From RUG100 sp050953405 (GTDB lineage Bacteria > Bacillota > Clostridia > Peptostreptococcales > Anaerovoracaceae), in the NCBI GenBank assembly GCA_050953405.1, contig JBMNMP010000002.1, positions 124,001 to 188,000 on the forward strand: DNA of 64,000 bases, written 5' to 3'. Shown piece after piece: positions 7,314 through 15,544 of this stretch. The position numbers and the translations under genes are program-made. A model generated the notes under the pieces. That model worked only from the letters and a program-made list of their open reading frames with translations. It had not been told where the DNA came from and did no database searches. Each line of letters opens with the position of its first letter. Within the stretch, counting starts at the first letter, position 1.

Positions 7314-9102
7314 GAAACCCGGAAGATATATCGGCGGAGAGATAAACTGCGTCAAAAAAGACGAGGACCTGGCGAAAGTCAGGTTCGCTTTTGCTTTTCC
7401 CGATATCTATGAGATCGGAATGTCATATGTTGGACTGCAGATCCTCTATGATGTACTCAATAAAGATGATGATATTTACTGCGAGCGCGTCTTTGCGCCG
7501 GCACGGGACATGGAAGCTCTGATGCGCGAAGAAGGAGTGCCCCTCTTTTCACTGGAGACCAAGACAGACGTCAAAAAGTTCGATATTCTGGGCTTCACGC
7601 TGCAGTACGAAATGTCTTATACAAACATCTTGAACATGCTGGATCTGGCGGGTATCCCTCTGCACGCCTGCGAGCGCGGCGATGAGTATCCCGTGGTCGT
7701 GGCCGGCGGCCCCTGCGCTTTCAATCCGGAACCGCTGGCTGACTTCATCGATATCTTCATCATCGGCGATGGTGAGCAGTCGCTTCCGGCGCTGGCAGAT
7801 CTGATGAAGGACTGCAGCAGCAAAGATGAATTCCTGCGCCGCGCTGTGAACATGCAGGGCATTTATGTGCCTTCGTTTTACGATGTCAGCTACAACGATG
7901 ATGGTACCGTGAAAGCTTATACCAGAAACTACGAGGGAGCCCCTGAGAGGGTGACCCGATGTCTCCTCGACGACATCGAGAGCCAGCCGTATCCTGTAAA
8001 GCCGCTGGTACCGCTGATCGAAGTGGCTCAGGACCGGGCGGTCGTGGAGACTTTCCGCGGCTGCACGCGCGGCTGCAGATTCTGCCAGGCAGGCATGATC
8101 TACAGGCCGGTGCGTGAACGTTCCGTCGATCGGATCAAAGATATTGTAAAGCAGCAGCTCGATAATACCGGCCACGAGGAGCTCTCCCTGTTGAGCCTGT
8201 CAACATCCGATTACTCACGCTTCCAGGATCTGACTATGGACCTCCTGGACATGTGCAATGCAAGGGATGTCTCCATATCGCTGCCGAGTCTGAGGCTGGA
8301 TTCGTTCAGCTTTGATGTGCTGGAACGCATACAGCGCTACAAGAAGAGCGGGCTTACATTTGCCCCCGAAGCCGGCACCCAGAGGCTCCGCGACATCATC
8401 AACAAGAATATCACCGACGATGACATTTACTCGGCTATGAGGCAGGCCATCGAACTGGGCTGGAAGAAGATAAAACTGTATTTCATGATGGGCCTCCCCG
8501 GAGAGACCATGGAGGACCTGGCGGGCATTGCTGAGATCGCAAGAAACATCATGGATCTGAATTTCAAGATAATGGGCCGTAAAGGCGGCCGCTTCAATAT
8601 AAATGTAAGCGTTTCCAATTTCGTGCCCAAACCGCACACTCCCTTCCAGTGGGAGCCGCAGGATCACGACTTTTATGAAAAGCACAATTATCTCAAAAAG
8701 CTGCTTCATATAAAGGGCGTCAATTTCAATTACCACGACAGTCCCGTGAGCACGCTGGAGGCCGTGTTCGCACGCGGTGACCGGCGCACCGGACGACTGC
8801 TGGAGGCAGCTTTCAAGAACGGATGCACCTTCGACAGCTGGAGCGAGGCCTTCGACTGGGAGGCGTGGCAGAAGGCTGTCAGAGACACCGGCATCGACAT
8901 AGAGTTCTATACTTCAAGGCGGCGGCCCCACGATGAGGTGCTGCCATGGGACATCATCGACAGCGGCATCAGCAAGGAGTTTCTCATCCGTGAACACGAA
9001 AAAGCTATGGCGGCGGAGACGACTCCGGACTGCAGGGAAGTATGCCAGGGCTGCGGTATCAACAGGATGACAGTCTGTGAGCTGGAGGGAATCAATGGCT
9101 AA
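7261..9102 (+). CDS. B12-binding-type radical SAM protein, TIGR03960 family
   Basis: Radical S-adenosylmethionine protein of 613 aa. The N-terminal half resembles a cobalamin-binding-type domain (FPDIYEIGMSYVGLQIL; GGPCAFNPEPLADFIDIF). The radical SAM core follows with the CxxxCxxC cluster motif in RGCTRGCRFCQAGMIYRPV. The partner family TIGR03936 is encoded immediately downstream with an 8-nt overlap, the standard pairing in Clostridia and, as a fusion, in some other phyla. The function is not established; an RNA modification role is often suspected because of linkage to ribosomal and RNase G genes. No rng gene is seen here. Confidence 0.88.
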   Translation: MEKLEMIEHLERLLKKVEKPGRYIGGEINCVKKDEDLAKVRFAFAFPDIYEIGMSYVGLQILYDVLNKDDDIYCERVFAPARDMEALMREEGVPLFSLETKTDVKKFDILGFTLQYEMSYTNILNMLDLAGIPLHACERGDEYPVVVAGGPCAFNPEPLADFIDIFIIGDGEQSLPALADLMKDCSSKDEFLRRAVNMQGIYVPSFYDVSYNDDGTVKAYTRNYEGAPERVTRCLLDDIESQPYPVKPLVPLIEVAQDRAVVETFRGCTRGCRFCQAGMIYRPVRERSVDRIKDIVKQQLDNTGHEELSLLSLSTSDYSRFQDLTMDLLDMCNARDVSISLPSLRLDSFSFDVLERIQRYKKSGLTFAPEAGTQRLRDIINKNITDDDIYSAMRQAIELGWKKIKLYFMMGLPGETMEDLAGIAEIARNIMDLNFKIMGRKGGRFNINVSVSNFVPKPHTPFQWEPQDHDFYEKHNYLKKLLHIKGVNFNYHDSPVSTLEAVFARGDRRTGRLLEAAFKNGCTFDSWSEAFDWEAWQKAVRDTGIDIEFYTSRRRPHDEVLPWDIIDSGISKEFLIREHEKAMAAETTPDCREVCQGCGINRMTVCELEGING

Positions 9103-9760
9103 ATATATCATGAAATTCAGCAAAGAAGGTTACATAAAGTACACTTCACACCTTGATATGATGCGACTGTTCCGGCGTTCATTCAAACGGGCGGGCATCG
9201 ATCTCAAATACTCCAGCGGATTCAACCCGCATCCCAAACTGAGCTTTGCGCAGCCGCTGTCTCTTGGATATACATCTATTTGTGAACTGATGGACTTTGA
9301 GACAAAGGAAGATCACGACCCGGCGGTCATTAAGAAACGCATGCAGCAGATGATGCCGGAAGGGATCACGATCACTGAATGCTGCAAGGGCGATGAGGAC
9401 AAGAAAACGCTGGCATCGAGGTGCACGGCGGCTGAATACATCATTGCGGTACCGGTAGCTCCCGGCGTACAGATATCCCCTTCGGCTGCTGAGGACTTTT
9501 TGTCACAGGACAAGATAACTGCTCTCAAAAAGCAGAAGAAAAAGAAGGGCGGCGGCCTCAGGGAAGTAGATATAAAGGGGCAGATACGCGAGCTGTATGT
9601 CTATAAAGCAGACGATAGAATATTTCTGTCAACCACTTTGGACGCCGGCAGCAATTCAAACCTCAGTCCGGAGCTGCTGCTGAATGCATTCATGCAGTGG
9701 GCAGACATCGACTTTCAGCGTGAAAACGTTGAAATTTTAAGGAAAAAAATCATACTTTGA
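9095..9760 (+). CDS. Radical-SAM-linked protein, TIGR03936 / DUF2344 family
   Basis: Partner of the preceding radical SAM protein. From the ATG at 9095 it encodes 221 aa beginning MAKYIMKFSKEGYIKYTSHL, typical of the family. This start is preferred because it overlaps the upstream stop (ATGGCTAA) and follows GGAGGG at about 9085. The body contains the characteristic RAGIDLKYSSGFNPHPKLSF region. There is no cluster motif of its own. It probably binds the RNA or protein substrate for the radical SAM enzyme; that is inference. Confidence 0.88.
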   Translation: MAKYIMKFSKEGYIKYTSHLDMMRLFRRSFKRAGIDLKYSSGFNPHPKLSFAQPLSLGYTSICELMDFETKEDHDPAVIKKRMQQMMPEGITITECCKGDEDKKTLASRCTAAEYIIAVPVAPGVQISPSAAEDFLSQDKITALKKQKKKKGGGLREVDIKGQIRELYVYKADDRIFLSTTLDAGSNSNLSPELLLNAFMQWADIDFQRENVEILRKKIIL

Positions 9761-9836
9761 ATACCGGCTGACAATATTTGACAATCACTCTCTAAAATGG
9801 TAAATTTTACTAACAAACGACGGGAGGGTGATTTTA

Positions 9837-10514
9837 ATGAAGAGCATATTGTCAAAGGAATACATCATTGAAAACAAAAAGACAGTGCTGAAACGGTGCA
9901 TAATAGTAGCTATCGCCGTGACAGCTCTGTTTGTTTTTTTGTTCCGCACCGGGCAGCCCGATGATCTGAAAGTGAACAAAGCGGACATCAAGTCAAAGGC
10001 TCACGCAAGTCAGTCACAGCAGGTGGAGACGACTATTATCGTAGATATCTCGGGGCAGGTCAGATCTCCTCAGGTCGTGGAATTGAAATCGGGTGCTCGC
10101 ATTTCCGATGCCATAGAGTCGGCGGGAGGGCTGACTGCGAAGGCCGATATATCCAATATCAACCGGGCAGCCAAAGTCAAAGATGGAGAAAAGATATATA
10201 TCCCCGCCAGGGGTGAAAAGGACACTGCAGCTGCAGGGAGCAGCGGCACGGCCGTACAGCCGTCAGGGGAGACGACGGCGGATCAGAGTACGTCGGCACA
10301 GACATCGGGGCCCGGTGCCGTGACCAAAGTCAATATCAATTCTGCCAGCAGCAGCGAGCTGCAGACACTGAACGGAGTGGGCCCGGCCACAGCCGAGAAA
10401 ATACTGCTCTACCGCTCGCAAAACGGAGGCTTCAAGAGCATTGAAGATCTGATGAATGTCAACGGTATCGGCGAGAAGACATTCGAGAAACTAAAGCCGT
10501 ATATAACTATTTGA
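9837..10514 (+). CDS. comEA: ComEA-like DNA-binding protein (SLBB + helix-hairpin-helix)
   Basis: Membrane-anchored DNA receptor of the competence type. From ATG 9837 (after GGGAGGG) it has 225 aa. An N-terminal transmembrane segment (IIVAIAVTALFVFLF) is followed by an SLBB domain (IVDISGQVRSPQVVELKSG), a low-complexity Ala/Gly/Thr/Ser linker and a double helix-hairpin-helix domain (VNINSASSSELQTLNGVG and FKSIEDLMNVNGIGEKT). The usual partner comEC is not in this window, and the gene seems to stand alone behind the radical-SAM pair. Confidence 0.88.
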   Translation: MKSILSKEYIIENKKTVLKRCIIVAIAVTALFVFLFRTGQPDDLKVNKADIKSKAHASQSQQVETTIIVDISGQVRSPQVVELKSGARISDAIESAGGLTAKADISNINRAAKVKDGEKIYIPARGEKDTAAAGSSGTAVQPSGETTADQSTSAQTSGPGAVTKVNINSASSSELQTLNGVGPATAEKILLYRSQNGGFKSIEDLMNVNGIGEKTFEKLKPYITI

Positions 10515-10536
10515 TGTGTTAAAGAAAGGAAATGAA

Positions 10537-12453
10537 ATGATGAAGGAAAGAATTATCTCAAAGGGCAGCATCATATGCCTGATTATTACCGCTGCATTAC
10601 TGGTGATCACATCGCTGCTGCCGGGTATCGCAGGAGCAGCTGCCTCCCTGCCGACTAAAGCGGTCAGGGAGGGAGGCGACGGCAGTGCTCAGTTTGCAGC
10701 CAACGGCGGCCGCTATTCAAGCTGGAAGGACAAAGACGGTTTCACGGTTGCTTCCAAGTACGGATTTTATCCGATGCCCACAGCGGCAATGAAGATCACG
10801 CCGTTTGGTAAACAGTCAGGTGAGGCCTTTGAATTCGCAGTTGATAAGGGACAAACTATCAGTAAAAATTCGTATCTGGGATTCGATGCCAGGACGGCGG
10901 CGAAGAATGCAGCAGGCTGGAAGGGAACCAATTTCCGCATATACAATACAGAAACCGGCAGATACGATCTGCTCGATGTAAAGGTGACTCTTGCCGACTG
11001 GCAGGCCATCGACAATCCATCATATATGTTTCTGCAGTACACCGGAGGTGTAAAGCCGTCATTCAAAATGTGGGGAATTCTGGAAGCGGAAATGAGGATC
11101 GACTACTTCAAGGCGGGAACCGATGTACCGTACACGGTGAACAGCAACTTTACCTTCAACGATATCGATTGCCAGCAGTACCTGGGTTTCGATCAGAAGA
11201 CGACCAGACAGCAGTATGTCAGCAGTTCTTCAAGGCTACTGTATTCCGGCGACAAGGGCACTAACATCTTCTACTGCCCGGCTCCGGGGAACGATACCAC
11301 AGGAACGCCGGATCTGGCTGCCGGCGCGGTGTATTCGGCGAGTTCCCTGAAACTGATCTTCGGCAATGCCCATATGTATGATGATGGCAGAAATTACACC
11401 ATGGCACATTTCGGCTTCTTCAACAGCAATATGGCTCCCGTTGAACCGCCGGAACCTGTGAAGACCGTGTCCGATACGGATGAAAAGGAGGTGACCTCCA
11501 ATACGCTGCAGAACTCGCAGGAAAAATTCACCTATCACGTAAAGCAGATGGTCCCCGGAGGGTATACAGAAGCCAGCTATTTCCATGATTTTACCATGTA
11601 CGACAAACTGGACCCCTGTCTCGATATCGTATCTGTCGATGTGAGGAACGATGCCGGTGAGAATATCAGCAATCAGTTCGACATTGATATCGACGGCAAT
11701 GCTGTGAGGGTGTCAGCAAAAGATACTAAACGCATCTCGTTCTACGACAAAATGTATGATCTCACGATAACAGCCAGAGTGAAGGATGGTTACGATATGA
11801 AAAAGTATAAAGATGACAAGGGAACATGTGCTTTTTCTAACATGGCTCAGGTGACCATCAATGACCAGCCGCATTACACTAAAAAAGTAGTCACCAACTA
11901 TCGTGAACCCGAGTTGGAGATCAAAAAGGTCGTCGACCATTACAGATGGAAGGTTGGTGAGATCGTCGCCTACAAAGTCAAAGTGCGGCAGACGGTCTCT
12001 GATGCCGAAGCTACGGATGTTGTCATCAAAGATATTTCGCTGCCTTCCTGTCTGGTATACGTGGAAGACACGGCAGAGGTGGATGGCCCCCAGAATTATA
12101 CGCTTGCCAAAGAAGGTAACGGATGGACTCTGAAGCTGGACAAGCTCGCTTACGGGGATACGGTGACCGTAAAGTTCGGTGCCCGGGCGACTGAAAAGGC
12201 TGCCGGCAGGAAGATACCCAACAGGGCGGCAGTCAGCTCCAGAGAAACAGGCGAGCGGTATGCTGATGCCGGGATAACAGTCGACAAAGGAGACAAAATT
12301 ATCGTGAAGAAAACCAAAGAGGGTGCCGGGAAGAACAGTAAAAATGCCGCAAAAACGAAGACCGGAGATGATTTCAACCTGATGCTGGTAGTGGCTCTGA
12401 TCCTCGCCGGAGGGCTGACGGTGGTGATGACACTGGCAAAGAGAGGAAAGTAA
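10537..12453 (+). CDS. Secreted, wall-anchored protein with isopeptide-type fimbrial domains
   Basis: Large surface protein of 638 aa from ATG 10537, chosen because AAAGGAAATGA precedes it. It has a signal peptide (about 10-38, LIITAALLVITSLLPGIAGA). A long N-terminal region of unknown fold follows (about 40-310). Two beta-sandwich domains resemble the isopeptide-forming domains of Gram-positive pilins and adhesins (about 325-460 and 465-590). The C-terminus reads TKTGDDFNLML, then a hydrophobic span and RGK. That is the layout of a sortase signal but with TKTGD instead of LPxTG. No sortase gene lies nearby. The specific ligand or role is unknown. Confidence 0.75.
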   Translation: MMKERIISKGSIICLIITAALLVITSLLPGIAGAAASLPTKAVREGGDGSAQFAANGGRYSSWKDKDGFTVASKYGFYPMPTAAMKITPFGKQSGEAFEFAVDKGQTISKNSYLGFDARTAAKNAAGWKGTNFRIYNTETGRYDLLDVKVTLADWQAIDNPSYMFLQYTGGVKPSFKMWGILEAEMRIDYFKAGTDVPYTVNSNFTFNDIDCQQYLGFDQKTTRQQYVSSSSRLLYSGDKGTNIFYCPAPGNDTTGTPDLAAGAVYSASSLKLIFGNAHMYDDGRNYTMAHFGFFNSNMAPVEPPEPVKTVSDTDEKEVTSNTLQNSQEKFTYHVKQMVPGGYTEASYFHDFTMYDKLDPCLDIVSVDVRNDAGENISNQFDIDIDGNAVRVSAKDTKRISFYDKMYDLTITARVKDGYDMKKYKDDKGTCAFSNMAQVTINDQPHYTKKVVTNYREPELEIKKVVDHYRWKVGEIVAYKVKVRQTVSDAEATDVVIKDISLPSCLVYVEDTAEVDGPQNYTLAKEGNGWTLKLDKLAYGDTVTVKFGARATEKAAGRKIPNRAAVSSRETGERYADAGITVDKGDKIIVKKTKEGAGKNSKNAAKTKTGDDFNLMLVVALILAGGLTVVMTLAKRGK

Positions 12454-12465
12454 ACTCCATTTTCC

Positions 12466-12495
12466 TTGACTAAAACTGCAAATATAGGGTAAAAT
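12466..12495 (+). promoter_or_regulatory. Promoter of the DUF896 gene
   Basis: TTGACT (12466-12471), an 18-bp spacer and TAAAAT (12490-12495). The expected transcription start, near 12502-12506, falls after the 5' arm of the adjacent hairpin. Confidence 0.7.
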
Positions 12496-12522
12496 ACTTC
12501 TCTGTAATAGGAGAAGTTTTTT
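12496..12522 (+). terminator. Terminator of the surface-protein gene, overlapping the next gene's promoter and ribosome site
   Basis: ACTTCTC (12496-12502) pairs with GAGAAGT (12511-12517) and is followed by a run of T. The 3' arm contains the AGGAGAAG ribosome-binding site of the DUF896 gene. Transcripts arriving from upstream would form the hairpin, ending transcription or hiding that site. Transcripts from the local promoter would lack the 5' arm. Confidence 0.65.
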
Positions 12523-12525
12523 ACT

Positions 12526-12786
12526 ATGATTGGAAAAAATAAAATCGATAGGATTAACGAACTTGCAGCTAAGGCGAGAACGGACGAAGGCCTTACCGAT
12601 GAAGAGATCAGAGAACGCGACAAGTTGAGACGCGAGTATGTGGAAGCGGTAAAGCAGAACGTGCGCCAGAAGCTGAAGGATGTCAAATTTGTAGAAGATC
12701 TTTCGCCGCGGGAAAGGGACGAACTGATCAGAGCCGGCAAGCTTGACAAGGACGGGATGCCGCATAGGAAAAAGAATAAACAATAA
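12526..12786 (+). CDS. DUF896 / YnzC family protein
   Basis: Small helical protein of 86 aa. It begins MIGKNKIDRINELAAKART and continues with the family signature LTDEEIRERDKLRREYVEA and KFVEDLSPRERDELIRAG. The family forms a helical hairpin. In Bacillus subtilis YnzC lies in the SOS-controlled yneA operon, but its biochemical role is not known. Here it stands alone, about 30 kb from the YneA-like gene at 42936-43244, and no LexA-type box was seen before it. The start follows AGGAGAAG. Confidence 0.9.
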   Translation: MIGKNKIDRINELAAKARTDEGLTDEEIRERDKLRREYVEAVKQNVRQKLKDVKFVEDLSPRERDELIRAGKLDKDGMPHRKKNKQ

Positions 12787-12879
12787 ATTTGCCATATTGT
12801 TTGTGAAAAAAAGTAAACATGTTTATTCATACTAAACAAGTGGTATAATGAAATCATTAAAGATCAGAGGAGACAGAAA

Positions 12880-14049
12880 ATGCGACAAGTATATTTGGAT
12901 TATTCTGCTACAACACCGGTAAAGAAGGAAGTCCTCGACGAAATGCTGCCATATTTCTCGCAGCATTATGGAAATCCCTCGAGCCTGTACGATATAGCAG
13001 CGGAGTCAAAACAAGCGTTGAATATAGCAAGAGAAAGGGTAGCATCATTAATAAATGCGAACCCCGGCGAAGTGTATTTTACTTCCTGTGGTTCCGAATC
13101 GGACAACTGGGCATTGTTCGGAGTAGCTGATGCGATGCAGAAGAAAGGCAATCACATCATTACCACTTCCATAGAGCATCATGCGATAATACATTCCGGT
13201 AATTTCATGCTTAAGCACGGTCTGGATGTGACTTATCTTCCGGTAGGCAAAGACGGTTTGATCGACCCCAAGGATCTGGAAGATGCAATTACGGAGAAGA
13301 CCGTACTCGTGTCCATCATGTACGTGAACAACGAAGTGGGAACAGTGCAGCCGATCAGGCAGCTGGCTGAAATCGCGCACAAGCACGGGATCACTTTCCA
13401 CACGGACGCTGTTCAGGCACTTGGGAATGTGGACTGCGACGTGAAAGAACTGGGTGTGGATCTGATGTCGCTTTCCAGCCACAAGATCTACGGGCCGAAG
13501 GGTGTTGGCGCCTTATATATAAAGAAGGGCACCAGGATCAACAACTACCTTCACGGCGGAGCCCAGGAGAACAGGCGCCGTGCCGGTACAGAAAATGTGG
13601 CCGGTATCGTAGGATTCGGCAAGGCTGCTGAACTGGCTGAGAAGAACTTCGACGAGCATGTAAAACATGTGAGCGAACTGAGGGACTATCTGGTAAAGAG
13701 GATCACCACAGAGATCCCGGACACCTTTGTAAATGGCTCCATGGAACACAGACATCCGGGCAACGCCAACATCACGTTCGAATACATTGAAGGCGAATCG
13801 ATACTGTTGCTGCTGAATCAGAAGGGGATCTACGTTTCCACGGGATCGGCCTGCAGCAGTGCCAGCTTGTCACCGAGCCACGTGCTAAGCGCGCTGGGCG
13901 TGCCTGTAGAGATGATCCACGGAACAATCAGATTTACAGTTGGAGATTTCACGACTAAAGAAGATATTGATTATACGGTTGATGCACTGAAGGAAATAGT
14001 TACCAAGCTGAGGAAGATCTCCTCGGTGAGCGCAGAGAAAGGATGGTAA
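12880..14049 (+). CDS. nifS: Cysteine desulfurase NifS
   Basis: PLP enzyme that converts cysteine to alanine and passes sulfur to iron-sulfur scaffolds. The 389 aa begin MRQVYLDYSATTPVKKEV. The PLP lysine is in SLSSHKIYGPKGVGALYI and the catalytic Cys is in YVSTGSACSSASLSPSHVL. It is followed after 6 nt by nifU, so the pair forms a dedicated assembly module suitable for the many ferredoxin-type proteins encoded here. No iscR gene precedes it. A TATAAT at 12844-12849 is the likely -10 box. Confidence 0.95.
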   Translation: MRQVYLDYSATTPVKKEVLDEMLPYFSQHYGNPSSLYDIAAESKQALNIARERVASLINANPGEVYFTSCGSESDNWALFGVADAMQKKGNHIITTSIEHHAIIHSGNFMLKHGLDVTYLPVGKDGLIDPKDLEDAITEKTVLVSIMYVNNEVGTVQPIRQLAEIAHKHGITFHTDAVQALGNVDCDVKELGVDLMSLSSHKIYGPKGVGALYIKKGTRINNYLHGGAQENRRRAGTENVAGIVGFGKAAELAEKNFDEHVKHVSELRDYLVKRITTEIPDTFVNGSMEHRHPGNANITFEYIEGESILLLLNQKGIYVSTGSACSSASLSPSHVLSALGVPVEMIHGTIRFTVGDFTTKEDIDYTVDALKEIVTKLRKISSVSAEKGW

Positions 14050-14055
14050 TAGATT

Positions 14056-14493
14056 ATGGCAATGTATAATGACAAGGTGATGGATCATTTCCTGAATCCA
14101 CACAATGTAGGAGAAATAGAGAATGCTGACGGAGAGGGAACATATGGCAGTCCTGTCTGCGGAGATATGATGAAAATATCGATCAACGTAGATGAGAACG
14201 ATAAGATCACGGATGCAAAGTTCAAGACTTTCGGCTGCGGTTCTGCAATTGCCAGCTCGTCGATAGCTACGGATATGATCATCGGAAAGACCGTAGACGA
14301 AGCTCTGGAAGTTACCAACCAGCAGATCGTAGATGAACTGGGCGGACTGCCGGCGGTAAAACTGCACTGCAGTGTACTCGCCAGCCACGCGATCAAGTCA
14401 GCGATCTACGACTATGCTCAGAAGCATGGCAAGCACTACAAAGGCCTCGAGGGATTCGACCCCGATGCTGATGATGAAGATGAACACAACTAG
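14056..14493 (+). CDS. nifU: NifU-like iron-sulfur cluster scaffold
   Basis: Scaffold on which [2Fe-2S] and [4Fe-4S] clusters are built, fed by the upstream NifS. The 145 aa form a single IscU/NifU N-terminal domain. It has the three ligand cysteines in GSPVCGDMM, TFGCGSAIASSS and VKLHCSVLASHAI. The acidic C-terminal tail (DPDADDEDEHN) is short, and the extra ferredoxin and C-terminal NifU domains of nitrogen fixers are absent. The last 4 nt overlap the convergent aldo/keto reductase gene. Confidence 0.94.
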   Translation: MAMYNDKVMDHFLNPHNVGEIENADGEGTYGSPVCGDMMKISINVDENDKITDAKFKTFGCGSAIASSSIATDMIIGKTVDEALEVTNQQIVDELGGLPAVKLHCSVLASHAIKSAIYDYAQKHGKHYKGLEGFDPDADDEDEHN

Positions 14494-15446
14494 AACATTA
14501 TTATAGCCCGCACCGGGCATACCGGAGCACAGTAACCACAGGTCAGGCAGATGTCATGATTGACATTTGCCAGGCCTTTTTCATTCATATAAATAGCATG
14601 ATTGGGGCATCTCTTCTGACAGGCGCCGCATCCTTCACAGTCGCCCTGGTCGATCTGAATTTTTTTGTCGCTTATATCGGGCTGAAAATCAGGGGGAAGC
14701 TTGCCATCGACGTAATCACACGCATTGTCGACTTCTTCCTTTTTTCCGAATCCCATCATGATGCTGTCGATTCCCGGCAGGGCGGATACATAATCGAGAC
14801 ATTCCATATAACGTGAAGTCAGATTGCCGCCGCCGAAGGCTTTCATTGAAAAAATGCCGCGGCCGTCTGCGGACAGGCGGCGGATAACGTCCGCCATGTC
14901 TTCAGCTGTGCCCGGATCATCGCCGCGCCGGATTCCGAGCCCGAATTTGTTGATCAGGGGGAAGATGAGGTCGCATTCAGGCACCTGCAGCATCTGCTCA
15001 CAGACATCTATGTGATGCGTGGATACCCCTATGGCTCTGACCTTGCCTTCAAGTTTGGCTTTCTGCAGTTCTTCCCAGGCTCCGGCGCGGAGCTCGAAAT
15101 CTCCGTGGACACGCACTTCATGCAGCATGAATATATCGATCACATCGCGATTGAGTTCGCGGCGCGCTTCTTCGATGGCAAAGCGCATATCCCGGGCGCT
15201 GTAATCAAGTGTCTTGCTGGCTATGACAGGGTCGTATCTGCCGTCCTTCAAAGCTTCGCGTATATAAGGATAGGTTTCATAATACTGTGCGGTATCCAGA
15301 AAGTTCATACCGCGCGAGAGGGCATACCTGATCAGTTCGGCGCCTTCTTCTATGGACTGATTCAGTTGGGTCCTGCCCACAGTGAGAACTCCAAAACCTA
15401 TGCGGGACACCTTCATTCCTGTATTTCCCAATTCTGTGTATTTCAT
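14490..15446 (-). CDS. Aldo/keto reductase with C-terminal two-cluster ferredoxin domain
   Basis: Predicted oxidoreductase of 318 aa. Residues 1 to about 255 are an aldo/keto reductase barrel (MKYTELGNTGMKVSRIGFG; catalytic Tyr in FLDTAQYYETY; Lys in IASKTLD; His in MLHEVR). The C-terminal 60 residues carry two [4Fe-4S] motifs, CEGCGACQKRCP and CLTCGYCAPVCP. Such fusions are common in anaerobes, and their substrates are mostly unknown. The domain pairing suggests electron exchange with ferredoxin. The gene faces nifU tail to tail and is divergent from alaS. Confidence 0.88.
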   Translation of the reverse strand: MKYTELGNTGMKVSRIGFGVLTVGRTQLNQSIEEGAELIRYALSRGMNFLDTAQYYETYPYIREALKDGRYDPVIASKTLDYSARDMRFAIEEARRELNRDVIDIFMLHEVRVHGDFELRAGAWEELQKAKLEGKVRAIGVSTHHIDVCEQMLQVPECDLIFPLINKFGLGIRRGDDPGTAEDMADVIRRLSADGRGIFSMKAFGGGNLTSRYMECLDYVSALPGIDSIMMGFGKKEEVDNACDYVDGKLPPDFQPDISDKKIQIDQGDCEGCGACQKRCPNHAIYMNEKGLANVNHDICLTCGYCAPVCPVRAIIMF

Positions 15447-15483
15447 AATTCACTCCCGTAATATTCAGTATATCAGCTATTCC

Positions 15484-15512
15484 TTGCCACTGCTATCGAA
15501 AAATGGTATTAT
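15484..15512 (+). promoter_or_regulatory. Promoter of alaS
   Basis: TTGCCA (15484-15489), a 17-bp spacer and TATTAT (15507-15512). Only about 26-33 nt separate it from alaS, leaving no room for a T-box leader. Confidence 0.7.
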
Positions 15513-15544
15513 GTTTTAATTGAGTAAAAATTACGGAGGAACCG

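Noticed and set aside
15513..15544. T-box leader before alaS
   Set aside because: Only about 30 nt separate the promoter from the start; no T-box sequence or terminator is present.
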